A stretch of DNA of 64,000 bases from Altericroceibacterium endophyticum (GTDB taxonomy: Bacteria; Pseudomonadota; Alphaproteobacteria; Sphingomonadales; Sphingomonadaceae), in NCBI RefSeq assembly GCF_009827595.1, contig NZ_WTYT01000001.1:248001-312000 (forward strand). Reading direction: 5' to 3'. How positions within the stretch are numbered: the stretch's first letter is position 1; every line of letters starts with the position of its first letter. Below are positions 52,876 through 61,634 of the stretch, piece by piece. The translations under genes and the position numbers were made by a program. The notes below the pieces were generated by a model, which saw only the letters and a program-made list of their open reading frames with translations, was not told where the DNA came from and searched no databases.

Positions 52876-52928
52876 TCTGTGCTTTGTATGTCCCCGCGTG
52901 TCGGGCACGCGGGGGATGGTTCAGGGGA

Positions 52929-54029
52929 TCAGACGTTGAACTTGAAGTTCATGATGTCGCCATCCTGCACCAGATATTCCTTGCCCTCCTGACGCAGTTT
53001 ACCGGCCTCGCGCGCGGCACTCTCTCCGCCCAGTTCGATATAATCCGCAAAGGCGATGGTTTCGGCCCGGATGAAGCCCTTTTCGAAATCGCTATGGATC
53101 TCACCGGCTGCTTGCGGTGCCTTTGCGCCTGCCGGGAAGGTCCATGCGCGCGCTTCTTTCGGGCCGCAGGTGAAGAAAGTCTGCAGTCCAAGCAGATTGT
53201 AACCCGCCTTGATCACTCTCGCGAGACCGCTTTCTTGCAAGCCCAGCTCGCTAAGGAACTCGCCTCTTTCCTCAGGCTCCATCGCAACCAGCTCGGCTTC
53301 GATGGCAGCGGACACGACAACCGCCTGAGCGCCTTCGGATGCGGCCTTTTCAAAAACCTGTGCTGACAGATCATTGCCCGTCGCCGCATCGCCTTCGGCG
53401 ACATTGCAGACATAGAGCACAGGCTTTGCCGTCAACAGCTGAGCCTGACCAAATACGCGCTCTTCTTCCTCGTCCTTTGGCTCGGTCAGCCGGGCGGGCT
53501 TGCCTTCTCGCAGAAGTTCGAGTGCCTGACCCAACACGCTGGCGGCGATTTTCGATTCCTTGTCACCGCTCGTCGCACGCTTCTGCGCAGCGGGGACCCG
53601 CTTTTCGAGGCTTTCCAGATCCGACAACATAAGCTCGGTCTCGACCACTTCGGCATCCGTGATGGGATCAACCTTGTTGGAGACGTGCTGAATGTCGTCA
53701 TCTTCGAAGCAGCGCAAGACGTGAACGATCGCGTCGACTTCGCGGATATTGCCAAGAAACTGGTTGCCCAGACCTTCGCCCTTGCTGGCGCCTTTGACCA
53801 GGCCCGCAATATCGACAAAGGCCAGCTGCGTTGGGATGATCTTGGCAGAGCCTGATATCGCCGCGATCTGATCAAGTCGGCCATCGGGCACGGATACCTG
53901 GCCAACATTCGGCTCAATCGTGCAGAATGGATAATTCGCAGCCTGTGCGGCCTGCGTTTCGGTAAGTGCATTGAACAGCGTCGATTTGCCAACATTGGGC
54001 AGGCCGACGATCCCGCAGCGGAATCCCAT
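52929..54029 (-). CDS. ychF: Redox-regulated ATPase/GTPase YchF
   Basis: 366 residues. G1 motif [17 protein letters not shown] at the start, [21 protein letters not shown] (G3 region), a NVAEGD-type G4 that favours ATP, a coiled-coil insert and the TGS domain near the end ([24 protein letters not shown]). YchF/OLA1 binds ribosomes and is linked to stress responses. In many Alphaproteobacteria it follows pth and rplY, which here lie 3 kb away. Confidence 0.96.
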   Translation of the reverse strand: MGFRCGIVGLPNVGKSTLFNALTETQAAQAANYPFCTIEPNVGQVSVPDGRLDQIAAISGSAKIIPTQLAFVDIAGLVKGASKGEGLGNQFLGNIREVDAIVHVLRCFEDDDIQHVSNKVDPITDAEVVETELMLSDLESLEKRVPAAQKRATSGDKESKIAASVLGQALELLREGKPARLTEPKDEEEERVFGQAQLLTAKPVLYVCNVAEGDAATGNDLSAQVFEKAASEGAQAVVVSAAIEAELVAMEPEERGEFLSELGLQESGLARVIKAGYNLLGLQTFFTCGPKEARAWTFPAGAKAPQAAGEIHSDFEKGFIRAETIAFADYIELGGESAAREAGKLRQEGKEYLVQDGDIMNFKFNV

Positions 54030-54096
54030 GGATTATTTCCTCGATTTACGTTTGATGGCCGCCTTAGCGCCGCTGGGCGAGAAACGCCAGAGATGC

Positions 54097-54130
54097 AAAA
54101 GGGGCGCTGGTGCCGCACACCAACGCCCCT
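54097..54130 (-). terminator. Terminator of the PEP-CTERM pair
   Basis: Arms AGGGGCGCTGGTG and CACCAACGCCCCT pair with one mismatch around CCGCA; on the minus strand TTTT follows. 25 bases after the stop at 54156 and before ychF. Confidence 0.85.
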
Positions 54131-54155
54131 GAAAATTTACCGCGTAAATGCGGTG

Positions 54156-54395
54156 TTATTTCTGGCGCGAAGACCGGTTTGTACGTCTGCCAAGGATCAA
54201 CCCTGCCAGTCCGATAGCCGCAATGCCGAGCATCCCCGGTTCGGGAACCTGCGTCGGTATAGACGGCTCAGATTCCCCACCCTGGCAGCCGCTGGTGCAA
54301 TGATCCGGTTCAGTTGGATTATGACCCATTGCAAAGGCAGGTGTCGTTACCAGGCCAAAAATCGCAGCAGTCAGGAGAAGGGAGTTACGCAACAT
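54156..54395 (-). CDS. Mini PEP-CTERM protein (Cys/His-containing)
   Basis: 79 residues. Signal peptide to about residue 22 (TTPAFA), a 25-residue mature part with DHCTSGCQGG, then the sorting tail VPEPGMLGI, a hydrophobic helix and basic GRRTNRSS. PEP-CTERM tails are recognised by exosortase. The mature part is shorter than in most such proteins. It is the second of two adjacent, similar genes (45-base gap), which suggests duplication. No exosortase gene lies in the window. Confidence 0.85.
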   Translation of the reverse strand: MLRNSLLLTAAIFGLVTTPAFAMGHNPTEPDHCTSGCQGGESEPSIPTQVPEPGMLGIAAIGLAGLILGRRTNRSSRQK

Positions 54396-54440
54396 ATAGA
54401 AGATTCTTTCTAGAAACTTGGTCTTCGCGTCGAAGAGTAA

Positions 54441-54656
54441 TCAGGATTTGCGCGAAGAGCGGCGAGCGCGGACAAGGCCCAGTCCCAGCAGCCCGAGACC
54501 CGCAATACCCAGCATGCCCGGTTCAGGAACAGGCGTGCCACCCGATGAGTTCCCGTGGCCGCAACCAGGATGATGATGATGATAGGTTGCCATGGCCGGC
54601 GTTGCGATCATCAGAGCGCCCAGCGTGCCGGACAGAAGGAGTGTTTTCTTGATCAT
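54441..54656 (-). CDS. Mini PEP-CTERM protein (His-rich)
   Basis: 71 residues. Signal peptide to about residue 23 (ATPAMA), a mature part of only ~18 residues with HHHHPGCGHGNSSGG, then VPEPGMLGIAGLGLLGLGL and VRARRSS. The His/Cys cluster could bind metal. Tail identity with the neighbour (VPEPGMLGIA) shows the pair is related. It is divergent from the TPR lipoprotein at 54857 with a 200-base gap. Confidence 0.87.
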   Translation of the reverse strand: MIKKTLLLSGTLGALMIATPAMATYHHHHPGCGHGNSSGGTPVPEPGMLGIAGLGLLGLGLVRARRSSRKS

Positions 54657-54856
54657 AATTTAAGTCCCCCAATTGAAACGAAGGCCAGATCACACAAAAT
54701 TCCGTATCCAGAGCCGGCCGTTGACCGCAACCCAAGAGCAAGATGCGAAAAGAGTCGACCGGGACTGGCTGAGTGTCGCGATGTGGTACAACTGCAAATC
54801 TTCATGGTTAACGCCATATTTTTGGCAGAAGGTGGGGCCGAATTTGGGGAGGAACT

Positions 54857-56410
54857 GTGCGCAACCTGCAATCATCATTTGTTATGGGCTTGTTCTTTTC
54901 CATCTTATGCAGCTGCTCAGCAGGCACAGAGCAATTGTATGAGCAGACGCGTCAGGAGCTGTCTCAGAAAGAATATGACAAGGCAGAGGATCTGTTGCTT
55001 GAATGGTTGCAGGCAGAGCCGCGCAACGCAGACGCACTGACGCTTCTTGCAAGAGCCCAGCTTGGGCTGGGGCGCGGGGTCAGTGCGATTGCCACTCTGG
55101 ATCGCTTGGCAGCGACAGGCAATCTTCCGCCAGATTACAGGATTTTGCGGGGTGACGCTGAACTGCTGCGAAAACGATATGATGCGGCTATGCGCGAGGT
55201 GCAGGGACTCCCCAGTTCAGAAGCGTGGCGCGTGCGCGCATTGGCTGCGATCGGACTTCAGCGTGGGTCTGATGCTGAAAATGCTTTCCACGAAGGACTT
55301 GTAGCCAGCGGGGCCAAGGCGCCCTTGCGCGGTGAATATGCTCTTTTTCTGCTGGATCGCGGAGATATCGCAAAAGCCGAAGAGCAAGTCAGAGAGGCTG
55401 TCAGAGAAGATCCCAATGCGCTGGCACCGATGTTGGCATCGGCGCAGATTTCGATAACGAAGGGAGATCTCGCCGCAGCGCTTGCAACATACCGCAAGGC
55501 GCGGAAAATCTATCCCGACAGCCGATCCGTACTGATCGGGCTGGCTGAGGCGCTGGCCGATCTTGACCAATATCAGGCCATGACCCCTTTGATCGATGAA
55601 CTCTACGCCCTCGCTCCGACGGATATTGCGGTGGTGTATCTTGAGGCACGTGTGTTAGCCGGGCAGGGCGATTGGACAGTAGTGCGCGATCTTTTGCAGA
55701 CGCGGGAGGATGAGCTGACCGATATGCCGGAGGCGGTGCTGCTTTATGCGCGTGCTTTGCTTGAGCTAGGACAGGATGAGCAGGCGCTGGCACGTTTATC
55801 GCCCCTGATCCGCAAATGGCCGAAGCTGACAGGCGCACGCCGGACTCTGGCTGAAGCGCAAATCTCTACGGGTGAGGTGGCGACGGCCATCGCGACGCTT
55901 CAGCCCGCGATGAGGGGGAGTCCATCCCCGGAAATACTGCAAGTAATGGCGAAAGCGCAGCAGGAACTGGGGAATTCGGCAGAGGCTGCGACCTATCGTC
56001 AGAGGGCTCAGCGTGCTGCGCTTGACCGGGCAGCCAAAGACAGGTCCCTTGGCGAAGCCGCATTGACCCGTGATGCCTGGATGGTCGCGGAATCAGCTTT
56101 CAACAGGGTGATCAAATCGCAAGGCAGGCATGATGCCGAAGTGCTGAGCAAACTTGCTTATGCGCAGGGGCGTCTCGGCAAGTTTCAAGATGCCCTGCGC
56201 AATGCAGAAGCCGCATTCGAACTGGCTCCGCAAAATCCGGCTGTGATGGACACGCTGGGCTGGCTTCTGTTTCGTACTGGCAAAGACCGGCCGCGCGGTT
56301 TTGCCTTGCTTGAAAATGCAGTCCGACTTGCTCCCGATGACGAACTGATCGCCCAACATTGGCAGCGTGCCAGAAGCAGTGCAGAACAGACAGCATTGAC
56401 GAAAAAATAG
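54857..56410 (+). CDS. TPR-repeat lipoprotein, PEP-CTERM-system (PrsT)-like
   Basis: 517 residues starting at GTG 54857, four bases after the strong GGGGAGGA. Lipoprotein signal MGLFFSILCSCSAG with the lipidated Cys at about residue 18 or 20. About ten TPR units follow (for example AEDLLLEWLQAEPRNADALT and ALRNAEAAFELAPQNPAVMD). PrsT-type TPR lipoproteins accompany exosortase and EPS loci, and here the gene is beside two PEP-CTERM proteins, but the match is only by architecture; a generic TPR lipoprotein is the alternative. Confidence 0.85.
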   Translation: MRNLQSSFVMGLFFSILCSCSAGTEQLYEQTRQELSQKEYDKAEDLLLEWLQAEPRNADALTLLARAQLGLGRGVSAIATLDRLAATGNLPPDYRILRGDAELLRKRYDAAMREVQGLPSSEAWRVRALAAIGLQRGSDAENAFHEGLVASGAKAPLRGEYALFLLDRGDIAKAEEQVREAVREDPNALAPMLASAQISITKGDLAAALATYRKARKIYPDSRSVLIGLAEALADLDQYQAMTPLIDELYALAPTDIAVVYLEARVLAGQGDWTVVRDLLQTREDELTDMPEAVLLYARALLELGQDEQALARLSPLIRKWPKLTGARRTLAEAQISTGEVATAIATLQPAMRGSPSPEILQVMAKAQQELGNSAEAATYRQRAQRAALDRAAKDRSLGEAALTRDAWMVAESAFNRVIKSQGRHDAEVLSKLAYAQGRLGKFQDALRNAEAAFELAPQNPAVMDTLGWLLFRTGKDRPRGFALLENAVRLAPDDELIAQHWQRARSSAEQTALTKK

Positions 56411-56494
56411 CTGAGATAGCGAAGCAATGGTTGCAGTTCGCTCAGTGTTTTTCCAATGCGTAACAGAACAAAATTCAGGGAACGCCGGAATCCG

Positions 56495-57187
56495 ATGAGC
56501 TTCGATTTTAATACTATCCACCTTCTGTTTCCCACGCCGGTCGTGTCATACAAAATTCACGATTCCGAGCGCTTAAACATGGAGTTGCTGAAAGAAATCG
56601 ACGCGCGTCAGGCAAGCGAACTAGGCATAAAACGCAGTAACCGGCTGGGCTGGCATAGCGAATCTGATTTCTTCCAGCGCAAGGAACCAGCGCACAACAC
56701 GATTGCCAGAGCGATCCGTGATGCCGCTGTGAATGCGACCAAACGAATCACCGGTAATCCGAAGGAGCTGGAAAAGGGACGGCTGACCTTGACGGGTTGG
56801 GTCAATGTTAACCCCACGGGCGGCCACAACGCCCCGCATGATCACCCAGGTAGTTTCTGGTCTGGCTGCTATTATGTCTCCATGCCCAAGCCCGATGAAG
56901 AGGAAGGGCGCCCCAGCGCCATATCTTTTATCGATCATCGTTCTGCACCGGCGGGGCAGCCTCTTGTGAAGGCGCCTTATCTCAACGGCTCGATGCCGAT
57001 GCGGCCGGAAGAGGGGACATTGCTGCTGTTCCCCAGCACTGCGAAACATTGGGTAGAGCCCAATATGGCGAAAACGTCGCGTGTTACGGTGGCGCTTAAT
57101 GCGTTTGTATTTGGCGGTCTTCCACCGCATGTTCAGCAGGCGCAGAAGGAAGCTGCAGAAAAGGCAGCGAAAGACCCGGAAAAATAA
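56495..57187 (+). CDS. Putative 2OG-Fe(II) oxygenase (TIGR02466 type)
   Basis: 230 residues from ATG 56495 (MSFDFNTIHLLFPTPV). The core has the metal-binding HxH/D-type NAPHDHPGSFWSGCYYVS near residue 110 and the distal HWVEPNMAKTSRVTVALNAF with the second His and the 2-oxoglutarate-binding Arg. A basic Ala/Lys tail ends the protein. The family resembles prolyl 4-hydroxylases; substrate unknown. It starts 84 bases after the TPR gene on the same strand, so a shared transcript is possible. Confidence 0.82.
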   Translation: MSFDFNTIHLLFPTPVVSYKIHDSERLNMELLKEIDARQASELGIKRSNRLGWHSESDFFQRKEPAHNTIARAIRDAAVNATKRITGNPKELEKGRLTLTGWVNVNPTGGHNAPHDHPGSFWSGCYYVSMPKPDEEEGRPSAISFIDHRSAPAGQPLVKAPYLNGSMPMRPEEGTLLLFPSTAKHWVEPNMAKTSRVTVALNAFVFGGLPPHVQQAQKEAAEKAAKDPEK

Positions 57188-57230
57188 GACAAAGGGCGGG
57201 CGCCGTCTCTGGCGGTCCTGCCCCTTTGCG

Positions 57231-57800
57231 TTAATCCTGCTGACGCAGGGCGACATCGCTCATAAATCGCGGATTGTCGCCCTTGGCGAGCCAGTCCGCC
57301 TCGGCGGAAACCGAGCCCAGCATTCCTGCCAGCTCGTCCTGTTCGGCCTTGGCATAATTGCCGAGCACATAGCCATGGACCCGGTCTTTATGGCCGGGAT
57401 GGCCAATGCCAAGCCGAACACGGCGGTAATCCTGCCCGCAATGGCGATCGATTGACCGCAGGCCATTATGGCCCGCCGCACCGCCCCCGATCTTCACCTT
57501 CACCTTAAAAGGCGCGAGATCGAGCTCATCGTGAAATACGGTAAGGGCATCGAGGTCAAGTTTGTAGAAGCGCAGCGCTTCACCCACTGACCGGCCGCTC
57601 TCATTCATGAAGGTCGCCGGTTTAAGCAGAATGATCCGCTCCCCGCCGATCCGCCCATCCTGAACCCAGCCCTGAAATTTCTTCTGGACCGAACCGAAGC
57701 CGTGCATGTCGGCCATGACGTCCAGCGCCATGAAACCTACATTGTGCCGGTGCATCGCATATTGCGGACCAGGATTTCCGAGACCTACCCAAAGTTGCAT
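57231..57800 (-). CDS. pth: Peptidyl-tRNA hydrolase
   Basis: 189 residues. Starts MQLWVGLGNPGPQYAMHRHNVGFM with Asn9 and catalytic His19 of the Pth family; VFHDELDL supplies the catalytic Asp and GGGAAGHNGLRSI completes the site. It releases peptides from stalled peptidyl-tRNA. It lies downstream of rplY on the same strand, with a hairpin between them. Confidence 0.96.
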   Translation of the reverse strand: MQLWVGLGNPGPQYAMHRHNVGFMALDVMADMHGFGSVQKKFQGWVQDGRIGGERIILLKPATFMNESGRSVGEALRFYKLDLDALTVFHDELDLAPFKVKVKIGGGAAGHNGLRSIDRHCGQDYRRVRLGIGHPGHKDRVHGYVLGNYAKAEQDELAGMLGSVSAEADWLAKGDNPRFMSDVALRQQD

Positions 57801-57870
57801 GGGGCTTCCGATAGCGATCTGGCGGCAGATGCCAAGGGCTGCGTTGTCACGCGGTGCTTATCGTACACAA

Positions 57871-57907
57871 AAAAGCCGGCCAATCCGCAGTGGATGGCCG
57901 GCCTTTT
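57871..57907. terminator. Hairpin between rplY and pth
   Basis: AAAAGCCGGCCA and TGGCCGGCCTTTT pair with inner extensions (ATCC/GGAT). T runs on both sides; may partly stop transcription from rplY before pth. Confidence 0.8.
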
Positions 57908-57928
57908 GCGTTCAGAAACTGGCAGCGA

Positions 57929-58585
57929 TCAGTCGTTGTCGCCGGGGTTCTGTTCTTGTTCAGTTGCAACGGTTTCGGGCGTTTCTTCTTCGTCAGCTTC
58001 GGAATCCGAACGCTTCAGAGCGGAAGGCGCAACAACCGTAGCGATGGTGAAATCGCGGTCGGTGATGGCGCTTTCAGAACCCTTGGGCAGCTTCACGTGG
58101 CTGATGTGAATCGAATCGCCGACTTCGAGGCCGGTGACGTCGATTTCGATTTCGCCAGGAATCTTGTCTGCTTCGCAAACCAGTTCCAGTTCGTGACGCA
58201 CGACGTTGAGCACGCCGCCACGCTTCAGACCCGGGGATTGTTCTTCATTGGTGAAGAGAACCGGTACCGACACGTCAACCTTGGCGTTCTTCGAGAGACG
58301 CAGGAAGTCGACATGCAGCGGGCGGTCTGAAACCGGGTGAAACGCGACATCCTTAGGCAGGGTGCGAAGCGTCTGACCATCAAGATCGATCTGAACGATC
58401 GAGTTCATGAAGTGACCGGAGCCAAGCTGTTTAGCCAGCACACGTTCTTCAACATGAATGGTAATGGGTTCTTTGTTATCGCCGTAGATAACGGCGGGAA
58501 TGCGGCCTTCACGACGCAGTGCACGGGAGGCTCCCTTGCCAGCCCGTTCGCGCGCCTCGGCCGGCAGGGTCAGAGCGTCGCTCAT
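57929..58585 (-). CDS. rplY: 50S ribosomal protein L25/general stress protein Ctc
   Basis: 218 residues, the long Ctc form. The N-terminal L25 domain starts [22 protein letters not shown] and has GRIPAVIYG; the C-terminal TL5-type domain ([17 protein letters not shown] onward) follows, then an acidic Glu/Thr tail. Binds 5S rRNA. Upstream of pth, the standard order. Confidence 0.96.
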   Translation of the reverse strand: MSDALTLPAEARERAGKGASRALRREGRIPAVIYGDNKEPITIHVEERVLAKQLGSGHFMNSIVQIDLDGQTLRTLPKDVAFHPVSDRPLHVDFLRLSKNAKVDVSVPVLFTNEEQSPGLKRGGVLNVVRHELELVCEADKIPGEIEIDVTGLEVGDSIHISHVKLPKGSESAITDRDFTIATVVAPSALKRSDSEADEEETPETVATEQEQNPGDND

Positions 58586-58734
58586 AATACGTGCCTTTCG
58601 AATGCGTTTGAAATAGGTTTTCCGTCACGCCTCCAGGGATGATCATAACGGAAGACCGGGCCATTAGGGGCAAATTGCTTTCAATGCAAGCGCTGAGCCA
58701 TTTGGGCCCCGCCAATGATTGTGCAGGCCGCTGA

Positions 58735-59625
58735 TCACTGGATACGTTTTATAACATATCCTTCCTTGCTCAACGCTTGCGGTAAACCATCAGCGCCGAT
58801 CATATGCCCGGCACCGACCGCGATGAAAAGTGGTCCGAAGGTGGGGAAAGCTGTGTCCAGCTTGTCCACCCAATTGCGATTGCGCTTTGTGAGCAGTGTC
58901 TCACGCAATTGCGGATTGGCGAGCAGGCCTTGTGAGCTTTGATTCTTCAGAACTCGCAGATCCCCTGTCAGCCACGCTTTGAGGCTGGCATCGCGAAGGG
59001 CTGGTGCGGCTGCGGCCTCCTGCGCCACCGATATCAGCAGATGGGATTGTTCGGCGCGCGACATATTGTCGAACATATGAAATTGCTGCGCGGCGCCTTC
59101 CAGCTCCATCGCATCGGGATGCTGCCGCAGCAGCCAGCGGTCGACGCCATTGCTGGAATCGCTGTTCTGGCGGGTGGCATTGGCTAATATCAGGGCGGCG
59201 CCCCAGCTTTTGACATGGGTCCAGCTGGCATCGGAGCTGCCGGCTTGTGTGATCAGCCGCGTAATTGCAGCGCGGTCTTGTTGCGGAACGCGCTCTTCAA
59301 GCGGGGGAAGAGGGCGGTCTGAGCGGGAAAGTCTCGCAAACTCATCCGCTATCGCAGAGGAATCGTTGAGATCTGCGACTTCAACCACGAGTTTTTCTGT
59401 CTGGGCGAGGGCGCTGTCCAATCGCGGTGTGCGCCATTCGACCCCGTCCGGCAGTGCATGCACCGTGCCGAATAACCAGCCCTCCAGCTGTCCGTCTGCA
59501 TTGTGCACTTCCCATAAGGCGGGCGCTGGATTGGGCCATTCCTGATCTGCCGACCGCTGGCAGGCGAGCAGGCAGGCAATGAGGAAGAAGGAAAGGGCAA
59601 TCCGCATTTGGAGCAGATCACGCAT
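58735..59625 (-). CDS. TraB/GumN-family lipoprotein (copy 2)
   Basis: About 296 residues from ATG 59625; a TTG at 59637 would overlap the stop of the upstream copy by 4 bases and an ATG at 59607 is also possible. Signal ending LLAC gives a lipidated Cys. Family motifs are GWLFGTVHALPDGVEW near the start and FIAVGAGHMIGADGLPQAL near the end, the paired Gly/His sites of the TIKI/TraB/GumN metal-dependent fold. It is a paralog of the preceding gene. Possible periplasmic protease-like activity is inferred from TIKI proteins. Confidence 0.87.
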   Translation of the reverse strand: MRDLLQMRIALSFFLIACLLACQRSADQEWPNPAPALWEVHNADGQLEGWLFGTVHALPDGVEWRTPRLDSALAQTEKLVVEVADLNDSSAIADEFARLSRSDRPLPPLEERVPQQDRAAITRLITQAGSSDASWTHVKSWGAALILANATRQNSDSSNGVDRWLLRQHPDAMELEGAAQQFHMFDNMSRAEQSHLLISVAQEAAAAPALRDASLKAWLTGDLRVLKNQSSQGLLANPQLRETLLTKRNRNWVDKLDTAFPTFGPLFIAVGAGHMIGADGLPQALSKEGYVIKRIQ

Positions 59626-59633
59626 TGTTCGGA

Positions 59634-60560
59634 TCAATGGGTGATGCGGCGGGTCGGCAGTCCGCGCTGAGCCAATTGCGCCTGCACACTGTTTTCACCG
59701 GCCAGATGACCTGCCCCCACTGCGATGAATACAGTGCCGGGTTGCTGCATGCGCTCTTCAATCCAGTCCGCCCAATGTGCGTTTCGATCGGTTAGCAGCC
59801 GCTTGTAGAGCGCAGGGTCATCCAATTCCCCATTCATGATGCGGGCGAGATCATCCGCGTCGCCTGCCAGCCATTCACCGACCATCGCGTCAATCGTGTC
59901 CATCATCCCGGGTAGAGATTCCACCGTTTGATCCAGAAATGCCAGCTGTGTGTCTGGCGACATTTCGTCGAACAGACTGATTTGTTCATCCGGTGTTTCC
60001 AGCGCGGCCCGCTGCTTATCGGCTGCCTTGGCGGTCAAGACCGCGTCAACGCCGCTATTCGCACCATAACCAGCCTGAACCATCGGCAGTAATTGCAGGG
60101 TCATCGCCGCATACCAGGGCTCAAACCGGTCGAGCGCTTCCACCGGCAGGCCCAATGTTACCATCGCTGCTTCATATTGCTCGCGATTTTCATCGCTCAT
60201 CTGCTCGCGCAATGTCGGCGCATCTGCAGGCAGTATGGCTTTGGACATCACCAATTGCTGCATCGCGGCTGCATCATTCATGTCTATTTCAGTGACAAGT
60301 TCGTCAGAGGATTGAAATGCTTCTGCTATGGCACCGCCAAACCACTTCACATCCTCGGGCAGGACATGCACTGTGCCAAATAGGTAAACGGTCGTGTCGT
60401 CATCTGACAAGGCCCACAGGGCCGGGCCCTGATGCCCTTCTTCAATATCCGTTTCCGCGAGGTTTTCGGGGATCTCCAAAGGCTCCGCCGCGCAAGCCGT
60501 GACGCCCAGTATCATGGAAAGTGAGCCTGCCAGTGGCAGGAGCAGGGACTTTAACGACAT
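59634..60560 (-). CDS. TraB/GumN-family lipoprotein (copy 1)
   Basis: 308 residues from ATG 60560 with GAGG upstream; the frame is open to 60638 without support. Signal with lipobox LGVTAC, Cys about residue 23. Motifs VYLFGTVHVLPEDVKW and FIAVGAGHLAGENSVQAQL match copy 2. The two copies share layout but have diverged through the middle. They form a two-gene unit on the minus strand. Confidence 0.9.
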   Translation of the reverse strand: MSLKSLLLPLAGSLSMILGVTACAAEPLEIPENLAETDIEEGHQGPALWALSDDDTTVYLFGTVHVLPEDVKWFGGAIAEAFQSSDELVTEIDMNDAAAMQQLVMSKAILPADAPTLREQMSDENREQYEAAMVTLGLPVEALDRFEPWYAAMTLQLLPMVQAGYGANSGVDAVLTAKAADKQRAALETPDEQISLFDEMSPDTQLAFLDQTVESLPGMMDTIDAMVGEWLAGDADDLARIMNGELDDPALYKRLLTDRNAHWADWIEERMQQPGTVFIAVGAGHLAGENSVQAQLAQRGLPTRRITH

Positions 60561-60737
60561 AAAAAGATCCTCGATCCATCTCTTGAGCGGACAAGATAGG
60601 TATTTATTCTTCAGGCAGTAGAGTGCGTTAAAAATCAATAGGGCGTTGCACCTTTGTTACCGCTGCTATCTAAATGCACATCAAGGCGCAGCCGCGGCAT
60701 TGACGGTTTCCTGACCATCCGCCATGGCGCATCCACC

Positions 60738-61634
60738 ATGACACAGGCACCGAAGAGCTTTCAGGACATGATCCTCGCGCTCCATAATTACTGGAGCGAG
60801 CAGGGTTGTGTCATTCTGCAACCATACGACATGCGCGTTGGCGCGGGCACTTTTCATACGGCGACCACGCTGCGGGCTTTGGGCCCGGAACCGTGGAACG
60901 CGGCTTTTGTTCAGCCTTGCCGCAGACCGACCGATGGTCGTTATGGTGAAAACCCCAATCGGTTGCAGCATTATTACCAATATCAGGTGATCCTGAAGCC
61001 AAGCCCGCCGGATCTGCAGGACCTTTACCTGAAAAGCCTCGAAGTGATCGGTATCGATCCTCTGAAGCACGATATTCGCTTTGTTGAGGATGACTGGGAA
61101 TCCCCGACATTGGGCGCCTGGGGCCTGGGCTGGGAAGTCTGGTGTGACGGGATGGAAGTCACCCAGTTCACCTATTTCCAGCAAATGGGCGGCTATGATT
61201 GCAAACCGGTGGCGGGGGAGCTGACTTACGGGCTCGAACGCCTCGCCATGTATATTCAGAACGTCGACAATGTGTACGATCTGGATTTCAACGGCCGCGG
61301 CGTTTCCTATGGCGATGTGTTTCTCGAAAATGAGAAACAGATGTCGAAATGGAATTTTGAAGTCGCCAATACAGATGCCTTGTTCGACCTGTTCGGCAAG
61401 GCCGAGGCGGAATGCCAGAATGCGCTGCAGGCCAATGTCCCCATCGCTGCGTATGAGCAGGCGATCGAGGCGAGCCATATCTTCAACCTTTTGCAGGCGC
61501 GCGGTGTGATCTCGGTGCAAGAACGCGCCTCTTATATGGGCCGGGTCCGCGACCTCGCGCGGGGAAGCTGTGAAGCCTATATGGCCAAGGAAAAAGACCG
61601 CTGGATCAGCGCTTATCCGGAGTGGCAGGCATGA
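60738..61634 (+). CDS. glyQ: Glycine--tRNA ligase subunit alpha
   Basis: 298 residues from ATG 60738 ([19 protein letters not shown]). Class II synthetase blocks [37 protein letters not shown] and [17 protein letters not shown] are all present. The bacterial alpha2-beta2 GlyRS activates glycine in the alpha subunit. Stop overlaps the glyS start as ATGA. Confidence 0.97.
   Translation: MTQAPKSFQDMILALHNYWSEQGCVILQPYDMRVGAGTFHTATTLRALGPEPWNAAFVQPCRRPTDGRYGENPNRLQHYYQYQVILKPSPPDLQDLYLKSLEVIGIDPLKHDIRFVEDDWESPTLGAWGLGWEVWCDGMEVTQFTYFQQMGGYDCKPVAGELTYGLERLAMYIQNVDNVYDLDFNGRGVSYGDVFLENEKQMSKWNFEVANTDALFDLFGKAEAECQNALQANVPIAAYEQAIEASHIFNLLQARGVISVQERASYMGRVRDLARGSCEAYMAKEKDRWISAYPEWQA

Noticed and set aside
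60586-60596. GCGGACAAG before the GumN gene, resembling the cluster half-site
   Set aside because: Only a 9-base match without the TGAYTTTGTCC context; expected by chance and not linked to the cluster.
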